DNA of 64,000 bases from Planctomycetaceae bacterium (GCA_020638995.1 JACKHM010000002.1:1922001-1986000); one strand, 5' to 3'. Counted from the first letter of the stretch, positions 54,681-62,394 are shown. Notes: generated by a model not told the origin, from the sequence alone. A program made the numbers and translations.

Positions 54681-54713
54681 AGCCCGCCGTAAGCCCGCTC
54701 CGAGCCCGCCGTC
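54681..54713 (+). repeat. Three 11-base repeats near the transposon left end
   Basis: AGCCCGCC-type units (AGCCCGCCGTA, AGCCCGCTCCG, AGCCCGCCGTC) in tandem, with one more copy of AAGCCCGCC near 54731. These look like transposase binding sites. Confidence 0.5.
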
Positions 54714-54834
54714 GCGCATTATTTCTAGAAGCCCGCCTCTGTCTGGGCGGTGCGCGCAGAAGAAGAGGAACGAGCCTCGACGTTCGCATGACAGGCCCGT
54801 TCCTCTCCAGTCAATCAATGATTCTTGCATCGTC

Positions 54835-55507
54835 TTGGCTGCCACCAATTCTTCAGTTCTGACCGCCTTCGAGCAGCATCGGCAAGCGATTGCCAACGGT
54901 GTTCGCTATCGCCATTGTTGCAGTCGTTGCGATGCGACCAGCGGCTTCACACGCCACGAACTGCGACGCCGCAAGCTGCGTGTGATTGTTGATTTGACCG
55001 TGCAAGTCGTCAGTGTCGTCTTGGCTCGTTGGAGGTGCTCGCGATGTCGGCATGTGTTTACCGATTGGCCCGACTTTCGTACTGCCGCAGCGGCGTTATG
55101 CCAGCATCAGCCTGCTGCCCTTGGCCCGCGATTACTTGGAGCAGGATCGGCTCTCCTTGCAGCGGATCGTCGCGCCGCAGAAGCGTGTCATCGGTTATGT
55201 CACGCCGCCGGAACGGAAGAAGATCGATGAGCGGGCGCTGCACCGCTCGACGCTGTGGCGGTTCTTGCAGTTCCTTGGCACGCAGTCGGTCGCCTTGCAA
55301 TTAGGTCTCCAGCTATGCAGCGAACACGATCCGCTGTTCACCGACCATCGCTTTCTAGGTGCCGTCGCCCCGCATAAATACCGCAGTCCGCACCGGGGTG
55401 AGATCTTACGCACCGCGCGCCGTTTACTGCATCTGATCGATCATTGGAATCGGATGTTTGCCGAATCGTTCTTCCCCCGCTTCGCAACAAGATCACGGCC
55501 GCCTTGA
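54835..55507 (+). pseudogene. Zinc-ribbon transposon protein with a frameshift
   Basis: The first half (RYRHCCSRCDATSGFTRHEL, then LARWRCSRCRHVFTDWPDF) carries two CxxC pairs. The second half (PQRRYASISLLPLARDYLEQ to the stop at 55507) lies in another frame. Reading GACTTTCGTACTG with one T removed gives D-F-V-L-P-Q and joins the two, so a single extra T at 55075-55077 splits the gene. The family is a transposon accessory protein with an N-terminal zinc ribbon. A frameshift mutation, a sequencing error or programmed slippage on TTTC are all possible. Start is TTG 54835 or nearby; not certain. Confidence 0.65.
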
Positions 55508-55559
55508 GGTAGCTTGCTCCTTCGACAGACCACTTGGTTCCCGGCGAAGGAGAATTTTT

Positions 55560-57137
55560 ATGGGTCGTGACGATCAGGCGTGGGCCGTGTTTCGGTGCTC
55601 GCTACTCAGTCCGCTGCTGTTGGGAGAGATTCCTCAAGCGGAGCGCGAAGCGTACTTTCGCAAGCTGGCCGCCGAGGAGCGATTGCTGCCCAACGGACAA
55701 CGCCAGTGCGTCTCGGTGCGAACGTTGCGGCGATGGTGGAAGCGGCTCCGCGATGAGGGAGTTGCCGGCACCTTTCGGCGCTCGCGCAGCGACCGGGGCC
55801 AGCCGCGCGCCAACCAACAAGCCCTGTTGAATCGGGCCGTCGAACTGAAGAAGGAACAGCCGCGTCGTAGCGACGTCGTCATCAACCGCATCTTGAAGCA
55901 AGAGTTCGGTCGCGGCGTACCGCGCTCGACACTCTATCGTCATCTCCATCGCGAAGGTGCCACGCGTCGCAAGCTGGGAGTCAGCGAGCAGACCATTCGT
56001 TGTCGTTGGACGCGCGACGAAGCCGGAGCCTTGTGGGTCGGCGACTTCGAGCACGGCCCGCCGGTCGTGCAGCAAGGACGCGCCGTCAAGACGCATCTCT
56101 CCGCCTGGATTGACTGCCACAGCCGCTACATCGTGGAAGCCAGATATTACCTCCGCGAGAATCTCGACATCCTGGTCGATTCGCTGTTGCGTGCCTGGTC
56201 GCATCATGACACCAGCCGAGAACTGTATGTCGATAATGCCAAGATCTATCACGCCGGTGCGTTGAAGCTGGCTTGCACCGAACTGAACATCAAGCTCCTT
56301 CATCGCCCGCCGCGCGATCCCGCGACCGGCGGCCTGATCGAACGTTTCTTTCAGACGCTGCAGGGACAACTGGAAGCCGAAATCCGCGCTGCCCAATTGC
56401 TATCACTGGGAGACATCAATCGCGCGCTGCAAGCTTGGCTGACGCAGGAATATCACGTTGCTGTCCATAGCGAGACCAAGCAGACGCCCCACGATCGCTA
56501 CCACTCGGCCACTCGCTTGCAACGCCCAGTGCGGCTGCAGAGTATCCTCCCGCTGTTTCATCGCCGCGAGCAACGGACCGTCGATCGCGACTTCTCCGAT
56601 GTCACGATCCTCGAACAAACCTTTGCTGTCGATCCCAAGCTGCGCGGCGATCGCGTGGAAGTTCGCTTCGATTCCTTTCAAACGCGTGAAGCGTTGCAGG
56701 AAGTTCAGCTCTTTCGACTCGACGGTGCTTATCTGGGCCTCGCCCGCCGCTATCAGCGCGAGCCAGGACATCATCCGCAACCTGCTCCGCCCCCACAGCA
56801 GAACTCTATTGAACCGTCCTACTTGAACGCCTTGCAGGCCAGCCACGAAGCCAGCCAACAACAACGGCGACAGCAAGGACTCGACTTTCAGTCCGCTCAA
56901 CAACGCAACGTCTGGTCGCTCAGCAGCTTCGCCACGCTCGTGGCCCGCTTGCTGGGACGCACCGCGGGACTTTCGGCACTCAGCCGCGACGAACTCGATG
57001 CACTGCGTGCCTTTCACGCGCGACACGATCGCTTGCACGAAGCGCTCGTCCGCACGGCGGTCGCTCAGGCCGAAGCACTCACGATTCCACACGTGTTGTG
57101 GCAACTTCAATCCCTCTTATCCACAGGAGACCCTTGA
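55560..57137 (+). CDS. DDE transposase, Mu/rve-type
   Basis: A 525-residue transposase. ATG 55560 has GGAG eight bases upstream; the longer frame to 55458 is rejected. Residues 1-130 contain helix-turn-helix DNA-binding segments (VSVRTLRRWWKRLRDEG; SDVVINRILKQEF). The rve catalytic core follows with candidate Asp in VGDFEHG, Asp in ELYVDNAKIYH and Glu in GLIERFFQTLQG. A C-terminal Mu-like beta-barrel/DNA-binding part follows. It shares its final A with the start of the ATPase gene (TGATG), as in transposase plus helper-ATPase pairs. Confidence 0.9.
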   Translation: MGRDDQAWAVFRCSLLSPLLLGEIPQAEREAYFRKLAAEERLLPNGQRQCVSVRTLRRWWKRLRDEGVAGTFRRSRSDRGQPRANQQALLNRAVELKKEQPRRSDVVINRILKQEFGRGVPRSTLYRHLHREGATRRKLGVSEQTIRCRWTRDEAGALWVGDFEHGPPVVQQGRAVKTHLSAWIDCHSRYIVEARYYLRENLDILVDSLLRAWSHHDTSRELYVDNAKIYHAGALKLACTELNIKLLHRPPRDPATGGLIERFFQTLQGQLEAEIRAAQLLSLGDINRALQAWLTQEYHVAVHSETKQTPHDRYHSATRLQRPVRLQSILPLFHRREQRTVDRDFSDVTILEQTFAVDPKLRGDRVEVRFDSFQTREALQEVQLFRLDGAYLGLARRYQREPGHHPQPAPPPQQNSIEPSYLNALQASHEASQQQRRQQGLDFQSAQQRNVWSLSSFATLVARLLGRTAGLSALSRDELDALRAFHARHDRLHEALVRTAVAQAEALTIPHVLWQLQSLLSTGDP

Positions 57138-57925
57138 TGTACCTCGAACATTTTCAATTCCGCACGCAGCCTTTCTCCGAACACGCGACCGCCGCTGCCT
57201 TGTGGCAAGATGCACGCATGAAAGAAGGACTCGCTCGGCTCGAGTTCCTGCTCAAGATGGGCGAACTGGGACTGGTCACCGGCGCGAGTGGCGTCGGCAA
57301 GTCGGCGCTCATCAAGCGACTGCTCAGCCGACTCACGCCGCAGCAGTGTGAGGTGGTCTATTGTCATCTGACCCATCTGCCTTCGTCAGGATTGTTGAAG
57401 CTGATCGCGACGCAACTTGGCGAAGCGCCGAAGCGCGGCAAGGATCGTCTTTACGAACAGATCCTAGAGCGGGCTCAACGCAGCGAGGGCACCTTGCTGC
57501 TGATCTTCGATGAAGCCCATCTGCTCACGTCGGAATCGTTGACCGACTTGCGGCTGTTGATCAGTTCGGCCTTGGAAATCGGCCCGCCGTTGAAGATTCT
57601 GCTCGTCGGCCAAGAGTCGCTCCGCGGCACGATCAAGCGGGCTCAACATGCCGACCTGCTGAACCGGGTGTCGGTCCGTTATCAGCTGCGGCCGCTCAGC
57701 AAGGAGCAGACCGCCCAGTACGTGGACTTTCAGGTCTCGCAAGCGGGCGGCGATGGGAAGATTTTTGACGCGGAAGTCAAGGATCTGCTGCACGACTTCA
57801 CCGGCGGCCTGCCCCGCGCCATCAACAACTTGGCCATCGCCTGCCTGCTGCAAGCCACGGCGCTCGATGTGGCACGCGTCGATGAAGACGTGTTCCGGCA
57901 AGCGGCTGGCGAGTTTCAACTCTAA
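57137..57925 (+). CDS. ExeA/TniB-type AAA ATPase
   Basis: A 262-residue ATPase beginning MYLEHFQFRTQPFSEHAT. ATG 57137 overlaps the transposase stop by one base and has AGGAG upstream. Walker A is GASGVGKS, and Walker B is LLLIFDEAHLL. This family (ExeA, MuB, TniB) selects targets and activates Mu-like transposases. It lies between the transposase and the zinc protein, all close together as one operon. Confidence 0.92.
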   Translation: MYLEHFQFRTQPFSEHATAAALWQDARMKEGLARLEFLLKMGELGLVTGASGVGKSALIKRLLSRLTPQQCEVVYCHLTHLPSSGLLKLIATQLGEAPKRGKDRLYEQILERAQRSEGTLLLIFDEAHLLTSESLTDLRLLISSALEIGPPLKILLVGQESLRGTIKRAQHADLLNRVSVRYQLRPLSKEQTAQYVDFQVSQAGGDGKIFDAEVKDLLHDFTGGLPRAINNLAIACLLQATALDVARVDEDVFRQAAGEFQL

Positions 57926-57938
57926 CAGGAGCCCTCTC

Positions 57939-58235
57939 ATGGCCAGACGCTTCACCGACCAGCAGCTTCGGCAACTGCGTAACGAGGTCCCCTTCCCATG
58001 GTTGTTGCAACGCCTCGCTTGGCCACACCGCCGTCGCGACGGACAGCTGATCTTCGTCTGTCCCCGCTGCGGCGAAAGCCGCTCGGACCTCAATCCGCAA
58101 GAGAACTTGGTTCGCTGCTTCCACTGCCAGACCAACTTCAACCCGATCGACTTCACAATGGCGGCTCGCGATTGCGGTTTCGTCGAGGCCGTTCAACACC
58201 TCCTCAGTCTCACCGACCGCCACCAGACCCACTAA
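57939..58235 (+). CDS. Small CHC2-like zinc-finger protein
   Basis: A 98-residue protein with an AGGAG ribosome site upstream. Two CxxC pairs (FVCPRCGESRSDL; VRCFHCQTNFN) resemble the zinc-ribbon of DnaG-type primases. It follows the ATPase by 13 bases and is the last gene of the transposon. Its partner proteins or DNA target are unknown. Confidence 0.75.
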   Translation: MARRFTDQQLRQLRNEVPFPWLLQRLAWPHRRRDGQLIFVCPRCGESRSDLNPQENLVRCFHCQTNFNPIDFTMAARDCGFVEAVQHLLSLTDRHQTH

Positions 58236-58315
58236 TCCACATCACCATGAACAACGGGCCGCAATCCACCGCCCGTCTTTCATGCGCCTCCCCAAGCTCT
58301 TTCGACGCCCCAACA

Positions 58316-58330
58316 TCCGGTCAGCCAAAA
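58316..58330 (-). repeat. Right terminal inverted repeat of the transposon
   Basis: Complement reads TTTTGGCTGACCGGA and pairs with the left end; see the transposon entry. Confidence 0.75.
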
Positions 58331-58387
58331 CGAGACTATCGCGGACAATTAATCTGAGACGCCGCACCCCACCGCTTCTGCTGGGAC

Positions 58388-59260
58388 ATGGGCGTTGATT
58401 CACCCACATTGATCCGCGCAAATACACGAGCAAAGTTTAGATCAGAGTTGCATAAAGCATCGAAAGAAGATGAAGTGAGACTGAAGACACTTCGCAATAG
58501 CTTCATCGCTAAGGTCAAGGGAGAACTTGGTACAGCGACTCGAATTGTTGATCACCGTGTGGCAGTCATTGCGCCGAGTGGAACCGAGGTTGTCCCGCTC
58601 AAAGAATCAGACAAGCTCATTTCTACTTTTCCCTTACGCGGAGGTCCTGAAAGTGACGGGCCGGGCAGTTACATTGCGACAGTTTGGGGAGCAGGAAGTG
58701 AGTGCGAGCCACATTTCGATCTGTGGCACAATGTCTGCCGAATCGTTGATCATCTAGCTTTCATTTATCGCAGTGAGAGTGAGGTTGAAATGATCGAGAA
58801 GTGCGGTCAGTCCTCACAACCCGAGGCTGCATCAGTTCTCATTCAGGAGATGGAAAAAACGGGCATCTTGCTTCAGTCACAGCCAGGCGTATTCGACCTC
58901 AACATTGACAAAGAAAAGCAGCCTGAACATTTTCGGAGGTTGTTGGCAAGAATTTGCCAGACATACGACGATGTAGCTAGTGGTCGAGTCCATTTAGATG
59001 GAGCGGAACGCAAAGCCGAGTTGTATTGTGTGTTTCGAAATCTGCACCCATTTCAGATTATGTGGCGAGTTCGATGGGAGTCATTTCCGGAAGGTCATGT
59101 AGACTTGGCTGCCGCCGCGATGGCGAGTGTGGAAAGACTTAAGACAGCATCTCAACTACAGTGGGAATCGTCATGGAAATGGACGAAAATCGCAATCACT
59201 ATTGGAGTCCTTGGACTTCTGCTTACAGTACTCGCATTGCTCCTCCAGATCATGGGGTAG
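58388..59260 (+). CDS. Unknown protein with a C-terminal membrane anchor
   Basis: A 290-residue protein; about 260 soluble residues followed by one helix at the extreme end (IAITIGVLGLLLTVLALLLQIMG), so it is tail-anchored with its body in the cytoplasm. The N-terminal part has helical segments (ELHKASKEDEVRLKTLRN). No motif recognised. By eye it is AT-richer than the transposon and like the operon at 51.2-54.6 kb. It may have been its next gene before the transposon separated them. Start ATG 58388 has a poor ribosome site. Confidence 0.65.
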   Translation: MGVDSPTLIRANTRAKFRSELHKASKEDEVRLKTLRNSFIAKVKGELGTATRIVDHRVAVIAPSGTEVVPLKESDKLISTFPLRGGPESDGPGSYIATVWGAGSECEPHFDLWHNVCRIVDHLAFIYRSESEVEMIEKCGQSSQPEAASVLIQEMEKTGILLQSQPGVFDLNIDKEKQPEHFRRLLARICQTYDDVASGRVHLDGAERKAELYCVFRNLHPFQIMWRVRWESFPEGHVDLAAAAMASVERLKTASQLQWESSWKWTKIAITIGVLGLLLTVLALLLQIMG

Positions 59261-59354
59261 TCAATTGGAGCGCCGTTATAGTCCAACACTCTGCGACACC
59301 GGATGACGCTGTTTATTTGCAAAAAAAAGGAAGAACAGGCAGTATAGGAATATT

Positions 59355-59534
59355 ATGAGTGAATTTACAGAAAGCTGCGCACCCAAGTCGGATAAGCCAG
59401 CTACGACCGTAGCCCCACCGAGTATTGAAATTGACGATAAGCTACGGCTGCAACAACAAATTGCCTGGAATGCTTTTTATTTGATTCGGTCGAGCCTAAA
59501 CGGGACTCTTAAGCCTGAACGCATAGACGAATGA
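59355..59534 (+). CDS. Small unknown protein, 59 aa
   Basis: Frame from ATG 59355 (AGGA five bases upstream) to TGA 59534: MSEFTESCAPKSDKPATTV, then a helical IEIDDKLRLQQQIAWNAFYL. It follows the tail-anchored gene by 94 bases on the same strand. Codons and composition look genuine. Function unknown. Confidence 0.5.
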   Translation: MSEFTESCAPKSDKPATTVAPPSIEIDDKLRLQQQIAWNAFYLIRSSLNGTLKPERIDE

Positions 59535-59685
59535 GCACACGCTTCAACCAGGATTGTGATTCTTCACGTCTGCTAGACAGTCTCGTTGTGCTAGTAGGTC
59601 CCGGTCCTTCGCCATTGGTGAATTGGCCGTTGCGTGCGAGTTTGTCTTGTAGGTCCATATTGATTCCACAGCGTTCGTCGAACAT
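59509..59685 (-). CDS. Possible small or truncated minus-strand gene
   Basis: A 58-codon frame from ATG 59685 that reads like protein (MFDERCGINMDLQDKLARNG, then EESQSWLKRVLIRLCVQA). Coherent sequence extends upstream of the ATG (DFESVRQHPRLLYPAQTQAN) to a stop near 59785 without a start codon, so it may be a 5'-truncated remnant following the HTH gene. Its tail overlaps the plus-strand 59-aa gene. Treat as doubtful. Confidence 0.3.
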   Translation of the reverse strand: MFDERCGINMDLQDKLARNGQFTNGEGPGPTSTTRLSSRREESQSWLKRVLIRLCVQA

Positions 59686-59804
59686 TTTAAGTTTAACGAG
59701 GACATTGGCTTGCGTCTGCGCCGGATATAAAAGTCTCGGATGCTGCCTAACTGACTCAAAGTCGGACCGACAGATTTCAACTCATGCCTTCAACTTGCTT
59801 CCCC

Positions 59805-60074
59805 TCACCGAACCGCCAACAACCCCTCGTTCTGCACGCGAGTCAATTCCTCGTGACTGATAATCCATTCCTTTGACTTTCCGCGACCACAGTCGCGCTT
59901 TGATGCGTAGACACGACCGAGGCGACACCATTCGCGGACGGTGAATTCTGCCTTGCCGAGGATCTCGGCGACTTCGGCGGTGGAGTACCATTCCTTGATC
60001 GTTTTCTGCGTGATGAGTTGTTGGAGCGTTTGTTCAATGCGTTCGAGTCGATCGGCAATCTCTTGTGTGGTCAT
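59805..60074 (-). CDS. Helix-turn-helix DNA-binding protein, excisionase-like
   Basis: An 89-residue protein. Residues 1-25 are a helix (DRLERIEQTLQQLITQ); then YSTAEVAEILGKAEFTVREWCRLGRV is a MerR/excisionase-type helix-turn-helix. A GAAAGAGAAG ribosome site precedes the ATG. Such proteins act as Xis-like directionality factors or repressors in integrated elements. It is the most downstream clear gene of the leftward block at 59.8-64 kb. Confidence 0.75.
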   Translation of the reverse strand: MTTQEIADRLERIEQTLQQLITQKTIKEWYSTAEVAEILGKAEFTVREWCRLGRVYASKRDCGRGKSKEWIISHEELTRVQNEGLLAVR

Positions 60075-60108
60075 CTTCTCTTTCCAGCAATGTGTTGTGT
60101 CAAAGAAT

Positions 60109-60136
60109 GGGCGGCAACACGAATGTGCTGCCGCCC
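60109..60136 (-). promoter_or_regulatory. Strong hairpin between two small leftward genes
   Basis: GGGCGGCAACAC (60109-60120) pairs with GTGCTGCCGCCC (60125-60136) with one mismatch and a GAAT loop. It lies 19 bases after the stop of the 60156-60392 gene and 35 before the HTH start. It may be a terminator-like or RNA-processing hairpin. Confidence 0.6.
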
Positions 60137-60155
60137 GATGTCGTGAAGTTGCTTC

Positions 60156-60392
60156 CTAGCTGACTTCCGCTTCCTTTTCGGCAACGTAGTCGAACGCCAA
60201 TTGCAAGGCGGACATCGCCTGCGGGATGTCGCCGAGGCCGAATGACGAACTCGATTTCCATTCATCGCCATCCTTGTAGCGGCGTTGCAGGTTGACGTTT
60301 CTGATTTCACGCTTGCCGTTTTCGGTATCGACGGTGTTGACGAACACCGAAGCTGACACTGAACCGACGCGAAACACCTTTTCAGGTTTCAT
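60156..60392 (-). CDS. Small conserved-looking island protein, 78 aa
   Basis: ATG 60392 (AAAGGAG upstream) starts MKPEKVFRVGSVSASVFVNT, followed by VNLQRRYKDGDEWKSSSSF and a C-terminal helix (ALQLAFDYVAEKEAEV). The beta-then-helix layout with aromatic and basic residues is like small single-strand nucleic-acid-binding proteins of mobile elements, but this is only resemblance. It is preceded by a perfect hairpin (CCTGAGC-TGAC-GCTCAGG, 60443-60460 region) in its leader. Confidence 0.65.
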   Translation of the reverse strand: MKPEKVFRVGSVSASVFVNTVDTENGKREIRNVNLQRRYKDGDEWKSSSSFGLGDIPQAMSALQLAFDYVAEKEAEVS

Positions 60393-60442
60393 GACACTTC
60401 TCCTTTGAAGCTGAAAGAACATGGAAACAACTCACGAACGAT

Positions 60443-60459
60443 CCTGAGCTGACGCTCAG
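60443..60459 (-). promoter_or_regulatory. Perfect leader hairpin of the 78-aa gene
   Basis: CCTGAGC and GCTCAGG are perfect inverted copies around a TGAC loop, about 55 bases upstream of the ATG at 60392. Confidence 0.5.
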
Positions 60460-60511
60460 GCAAACGCACAGTGCCATGACTGGGACGTGTGCGCAAATGC
60501 AAATTGAGAGT

Positions 60512-60539
60512 GCTGGGACGCGGAGAAGGTGCGTCCAGC
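60512..60539 (-). promoter_or_regulatory. Hairpin with GGAGAAGG loop
   Basis: GCTGGGACGC and GCGTCCAGC pair with one bulge around GGAGAAGGT (plus-strand reading). The same loop recurs in the hairpin at 63901-63929 with a wholly different stem, so the element is conserved. Confidence 0.5.
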
Positions 60540-60648
60540 GAAAGAAAATGTGCCACTTCACGGCACGCGTCATTCGTCGCGACTGCTAACGTCGGCGTTT
60601 CGCCGCGTTTGTCGTCGCGTTTCCGAATGTCAACTCTTACGGAATCAA

Positions 60649-60666
60649 GGGCAGTGACGGCTGCCC
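60649..60666 (-). promoter_or_regulatory. 3' hairpin of cassette 1 (loop TGACGG)
   Basis: Plus strand GGGCAG-TGACGG-CTGCCC, a perfect six-base stem, 10 bases after the stop of the 60677-61225 gene. Read on the coding strand the loop is CCGTCA. It is the reverse complement of the loop of the upstream hairpin at 61299-61316. Confidence 0.85.
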
Positions 60667-60676
60667 TCTTGTTGGC

Positions 60677-61225
60677 CTAGTCGTCCTGAGGTGGAGCTAT
60701 GGCCATCGCCTCGCGTTGCAACTTCGTCGGACTGCCACCGAGCAACTGATCAACTTCTTTCCAAAGTTCTTTCATCTGCATCGGTGATGTTGCCAGCCAG
60801 ACAGTATCGAGGAGGTTCTCTTTCTCCGAACGAAGTGCGAGAATTTCACGTCCTAGGTCCGTCTCAGCAAGCAATTCGTCTTCGTAAACGGACTGTCGCT
60901 GAGCGATAGAGTTCTCGACCTCCGAGTCGACGCTAAAGTACACGCCTATTTGCGAAATAGGCACATCTCGGATTCGAGCGAGCATCTCTCTTTGCGTCCT
61001 CTCTTCGCGGGCATCAAGGCGCTTTGCTTGCTTCTTGATTGCGTCCAGACGCTCCTGATACTTGCGAACTCCTAAGGAATCGATGGCGCGCTCGCGCGCC
61101 TGCGTTCGCGTTTCCTCCAGGAATCTCGGCTGTTGTAATGAAAGCGTCTGAAGCCGACTCTCGATACGTTTTGCAATGCGATCCATCCAGTGTCGTTTCT
61201 CCGTAACAGTTAGTGAATTTCCCAT
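60677..61225 (-). CDS. Cassette 1 protein, coiled-coil, 182 aa
   Basis: ATG 61225 begins MGNSLTVTEKRHWMDRIAKR; a longer open frame continues upstream to 62080, but that part (Arg/Ser-rich, running through two hairpins and another gene) is not protein. The protein is almost wholly helical (RYQERLDAIKKQ-type segment, then RLDAREERTQREMLARI, then ENLLDTVWLATSPMQMKELW). No motif known. It is enclosed by the complementary-loop hairpin pair at 60649-60666 and 61299-61316, and it has a second perfect leader hairpin at 61251-61271. Confidence 0.7.
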   Translation of the reverse strand: MGNSLTVTEKRHWMDRIAKRIESRLQTLSLQQPRFLEETRTQARERAIDSLGVRKYQERLDAIKKQAKRLDAREERTQREMLARIRDVPISQIGVYFSVDSEVENSIAQRQSVYEDELLAETDLGREILALRSEKENLLDTVWLATSPMQMKELWKEVDQLLGGSPTKLQREAMAIAPPQDD

Positions 61226-61250
61226 GTTTACGTGGGGTAAAGAAACTACT

Positions 61251-61271
61251 CGCTCCGCACTGTGCGGAGCG
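61251..61271 (-). promoter_or_regulatory. Second leader hairpin of cassette 1
   Basis: CGCTCCGCA-CTG-TGCGGAGCG, a perfect nine-base stem 26 bases upstream of the ATG. The bases between it and the start (AAACTACTCG on the plus strand) recur in the leader of cassette 2, where a different stem takes its place (62003-62024). Confidence 0.75.
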
Positions 61272-61298
61272 GAAAGGGTCCACACCGAGACCAAGTCA

Positions 61299-61316
61299 CA
61301 GCGTCCGTCACCGCTG
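61299..61316 (-). promoter_or_regulatory. 5' hairpin of cassette 1 (loop with CCGTCA)
   Basis: Plus strand CAGCG-T-CCGTCA-C-CGCTG. On the coding strand the loop is G-TGACGG-A, which can pair perfectly with the CCGTCA loop of the 3' hairpin. Confidence 0.8.
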
Positions 61317-61425
61317 CAACTCGGATCGTCGATGGTGTGGTTTGTAGAAGCGGCAGGGACGCCGCGTCGTTGAGTTCTTAAAAGACGTCCTTGGGACAAA
61401 AACAGAGTCAGGCGCGAAGCGAGAC

Positions 61426-61495
61426 GTTGCCGGCAGCCTGATGGAAAGTATCTGCGCTGCGAGTGTTGCACGACGTAATCACCGCTGCCGGCGAC
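61426..61495. repeat. Long inverted repeat between cassettes 1 and 2
   Basis: GTTGCCGGCAG (61426-61436) and CTGCCGGCGAC (61485-61495) are inverted copies with one G-U. It lies in the 222-base stretch between the cassette 1 leader and the cassette 2 3' hairpin, where no gene is seen. Confidence 0.6.
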
Positions 61496-61537
61496 ACTGT
61501 GATGCAACGCCTCGCGTCCGTTCGGTCGGAGGAAACC

Positions 61538-61559
61538 GGAGACAGTTACGGCTGCCTCC
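61538..61559 (-). promoter_or_regulatory. 3' hairpin of cassette 2 (loop TTACGG)
   Basis: Plus strand GGAGACAG-TTACGG-CTGCCTCC, eight pairs with one wobble (A-C read as G-U on the coding strand). It lies nine bases after the stop of the 61569-61976 gene. Coding-strand loop: CCGTAA. Confidence 0.85.
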
Positions 61560-61568
61560 AGTCGTAAA

Positions 61569-61976
61569 TCAATCCGTATGCCAACGGTAACCAAGTGCGG
61601 TATACAATTTTGACCAGTGATGGTCGTAGAAGTTGTACCCGGCACCGTGAATTCCGAGCAACAATTCGTCATCGAAGTCAATGGCATAGATTCCCGTGTC
61701 GGCGACTTCCTGCCAGCCCGCATCGGACAAACACTGTTCGTCTTCACCGGACGCATCGATCGGACGCAGCAATCTTTCAATCTGCCGAACATCCGACGAG
61801 TCGCTCGGCATGAAGAGCGTTCCCCACATCGGGAGAGGCAAGTATTCGCCACGAGCTTGCCCCAGCTCTTCGATCCACTGCGATGGGACTCGCGAAAACG
61901 AGTCCACCAATTGACGCGTTGCTTCGAGTCGCGAGACGCCGAGTGAGTTCTTCGGAGATACATCTTTGGATTGCAT
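61569..61976 (-). CDS. Cassette 2 protein, 135 aa
   Basis: ATG 61976 (MQSKDVSPKNSLGVSRLEAT). The body contains LPMWGTLFMPSDSSDVRQIE and ends GIHGAGYNFYDHHWSKLYTA, with a conserved Trp/His/Tyr-rich C-terminus and an acidic DFDDELLLG. No family that I can name, and no similarity by eye to the cassette 1, 3 or 4 proteins. It is enclosed by the hairpins at 61538-61559 and 62052-62067. I think it is a real protein because the composition is balanced and the stop is followed at once by the hairpin. Confidence 0.7.
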   Translation of the reverse strand: MQSKDVSPKNSLGVSRLEATRQLVDSFSRVPSQWIEELGQARGEYLPLPMWGTLFMPSDSSDVRQIERLLRPIDASGEDEQCLSDAGWQEVADTGIYAIDFDDELLLGIHGAGYNFYDHHWSKLYTALGYRWHTD

Positions 61977-62002
61977 ACGAAGAAAGGGGAAAACAAACTA
62001 CT

Positions 62003-62024
62003 CGTTGCCGCCAATGCGACAGCG
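62003..62024 (-). promoter_or_regulatory. Second leader hairpin of cassette 2
   Basis: CGTTGCCGC and GCGACAGCG pair around CAAT with one mismatch and one wobble. It stands at the same place, next to AAACTACTCG, as the perfect 61251-61271 hairpin in cassette 1, but has a different sequence. Confidence 0.55.
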
Positions 62025-62051
62025 GAAAACACGCGTGTCGACCGGTGTGGC

Positions 62052-62067
62052 TGTGTCCGTAACCACA
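62052..62067 (-). promoter_or_regulatory. 5' hairpin of cassette 2 (loop with CCGTAA)
   Basis: Plus strand TGTG-T-CCGTAA-C-CACA; coding-strand loop G-TTACGG-A, the reverse complement of CCGTAA in the 3' hairpin. Four-base stem. Confidence 0.65.
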
Positions 62068-62112
62068 TCCAAAACGCCAATCGACCGCGTGACTCGGTGC
62101 GGCAACGTGCCG

Positions 62113-62316
62113 CTATTCACTCTTGTTCGGTTTCGTGCCGCCGTGGGCGGTCACGTGTTGTTTGTGATGTACGCGGGTCGCTTGCTGCAAACACCTCCAG
62201 CAGAGCCATCCCTTGGTTAAGAAGCCACCGTCGAATTCGACAGTAACGGCTTCCGTTTCCTTCTCGCACCATGTGCAAGTGGCCTTCTCCGCGAGGGCAC
62301 TAATCAACGCCTTCAT
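62113..62316 (-). CDS. Small zinc-ribbon-like protein, 67 aa
   Basis: ATG 62316 starts MKALISALAEKATCTWCEKE; CTWC and CWRC (LCWRCLQQAT) form two CxxC pairs that could bind one zinc. It is basic at the C-terminus (HHKQHVTAHGGTKPNKSE). A short hairpin (GCGGCA-ACG-TGCCGC, 62099-62113) overlaps its stop. It lies between the cassette 3 3' hairpin and the cassette 2 leader, so it may be an independent small gene in the gap. Confidence 0.65.
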   Translation of the reverse strand: MKALISALAEKATCTWCEKETEAVTVEFDGGFLTKGWLCWRCLQQATRVHHKQHVTAHGGTKPNKSE

Positions 62317-62364
62317 GTTGTGATCTTTCTTTCAGAGACATGATTGAAGAATTGCAAAACGAAG

Positions 62365-62394
62365 GAGTGAAGGCCAGAGAGGTTGGGCTCACTC
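62365..62394 (-). promoter_or_regulatory. GAGTGA/TCACTC hairpin, copy A
   Basis: GAGTGA and GGC pair with the opposing GCC and TCACTC (plus-strand 62365-62394) around AGAGAGGTT. Homologous to copies B (63135-63164) and D (63901-63929). Confidence 0.55.

Larger units (their letters stand above)
54629..58330 (+). mobile_element. Mu/Tn7-like transposon with four genes
   Basis: Bounded by 15-base imperfect inverted repeats at 54629-54643 and 58316-58330 (13 of 15 match, with TGACCGGA as the perfect inner part). It holds, in order, a zinc-ribbon protein, a DDE transposase, an ExeA-type ATPase and a CHC2-like zinc protein. By eye it is clearly more GC-rich than the flanking island. I see no target-site duplication at the two ends. 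Confidence 0.8.

Noticed and set aside
59531..59860. 109-codon plus-strand frame after the 59-aa gene
   Set aside because: Low-quality composition; the minus-strand frame and the HTH gene read better here.
60677..62080. 467-codon minus-strand open frame
   Set aside because: Only the last 182 codons read like protein. The rest is Arg/Ser-rich, crosses hairpins and overlaps the clearer 61569-61976 gene in another frame.
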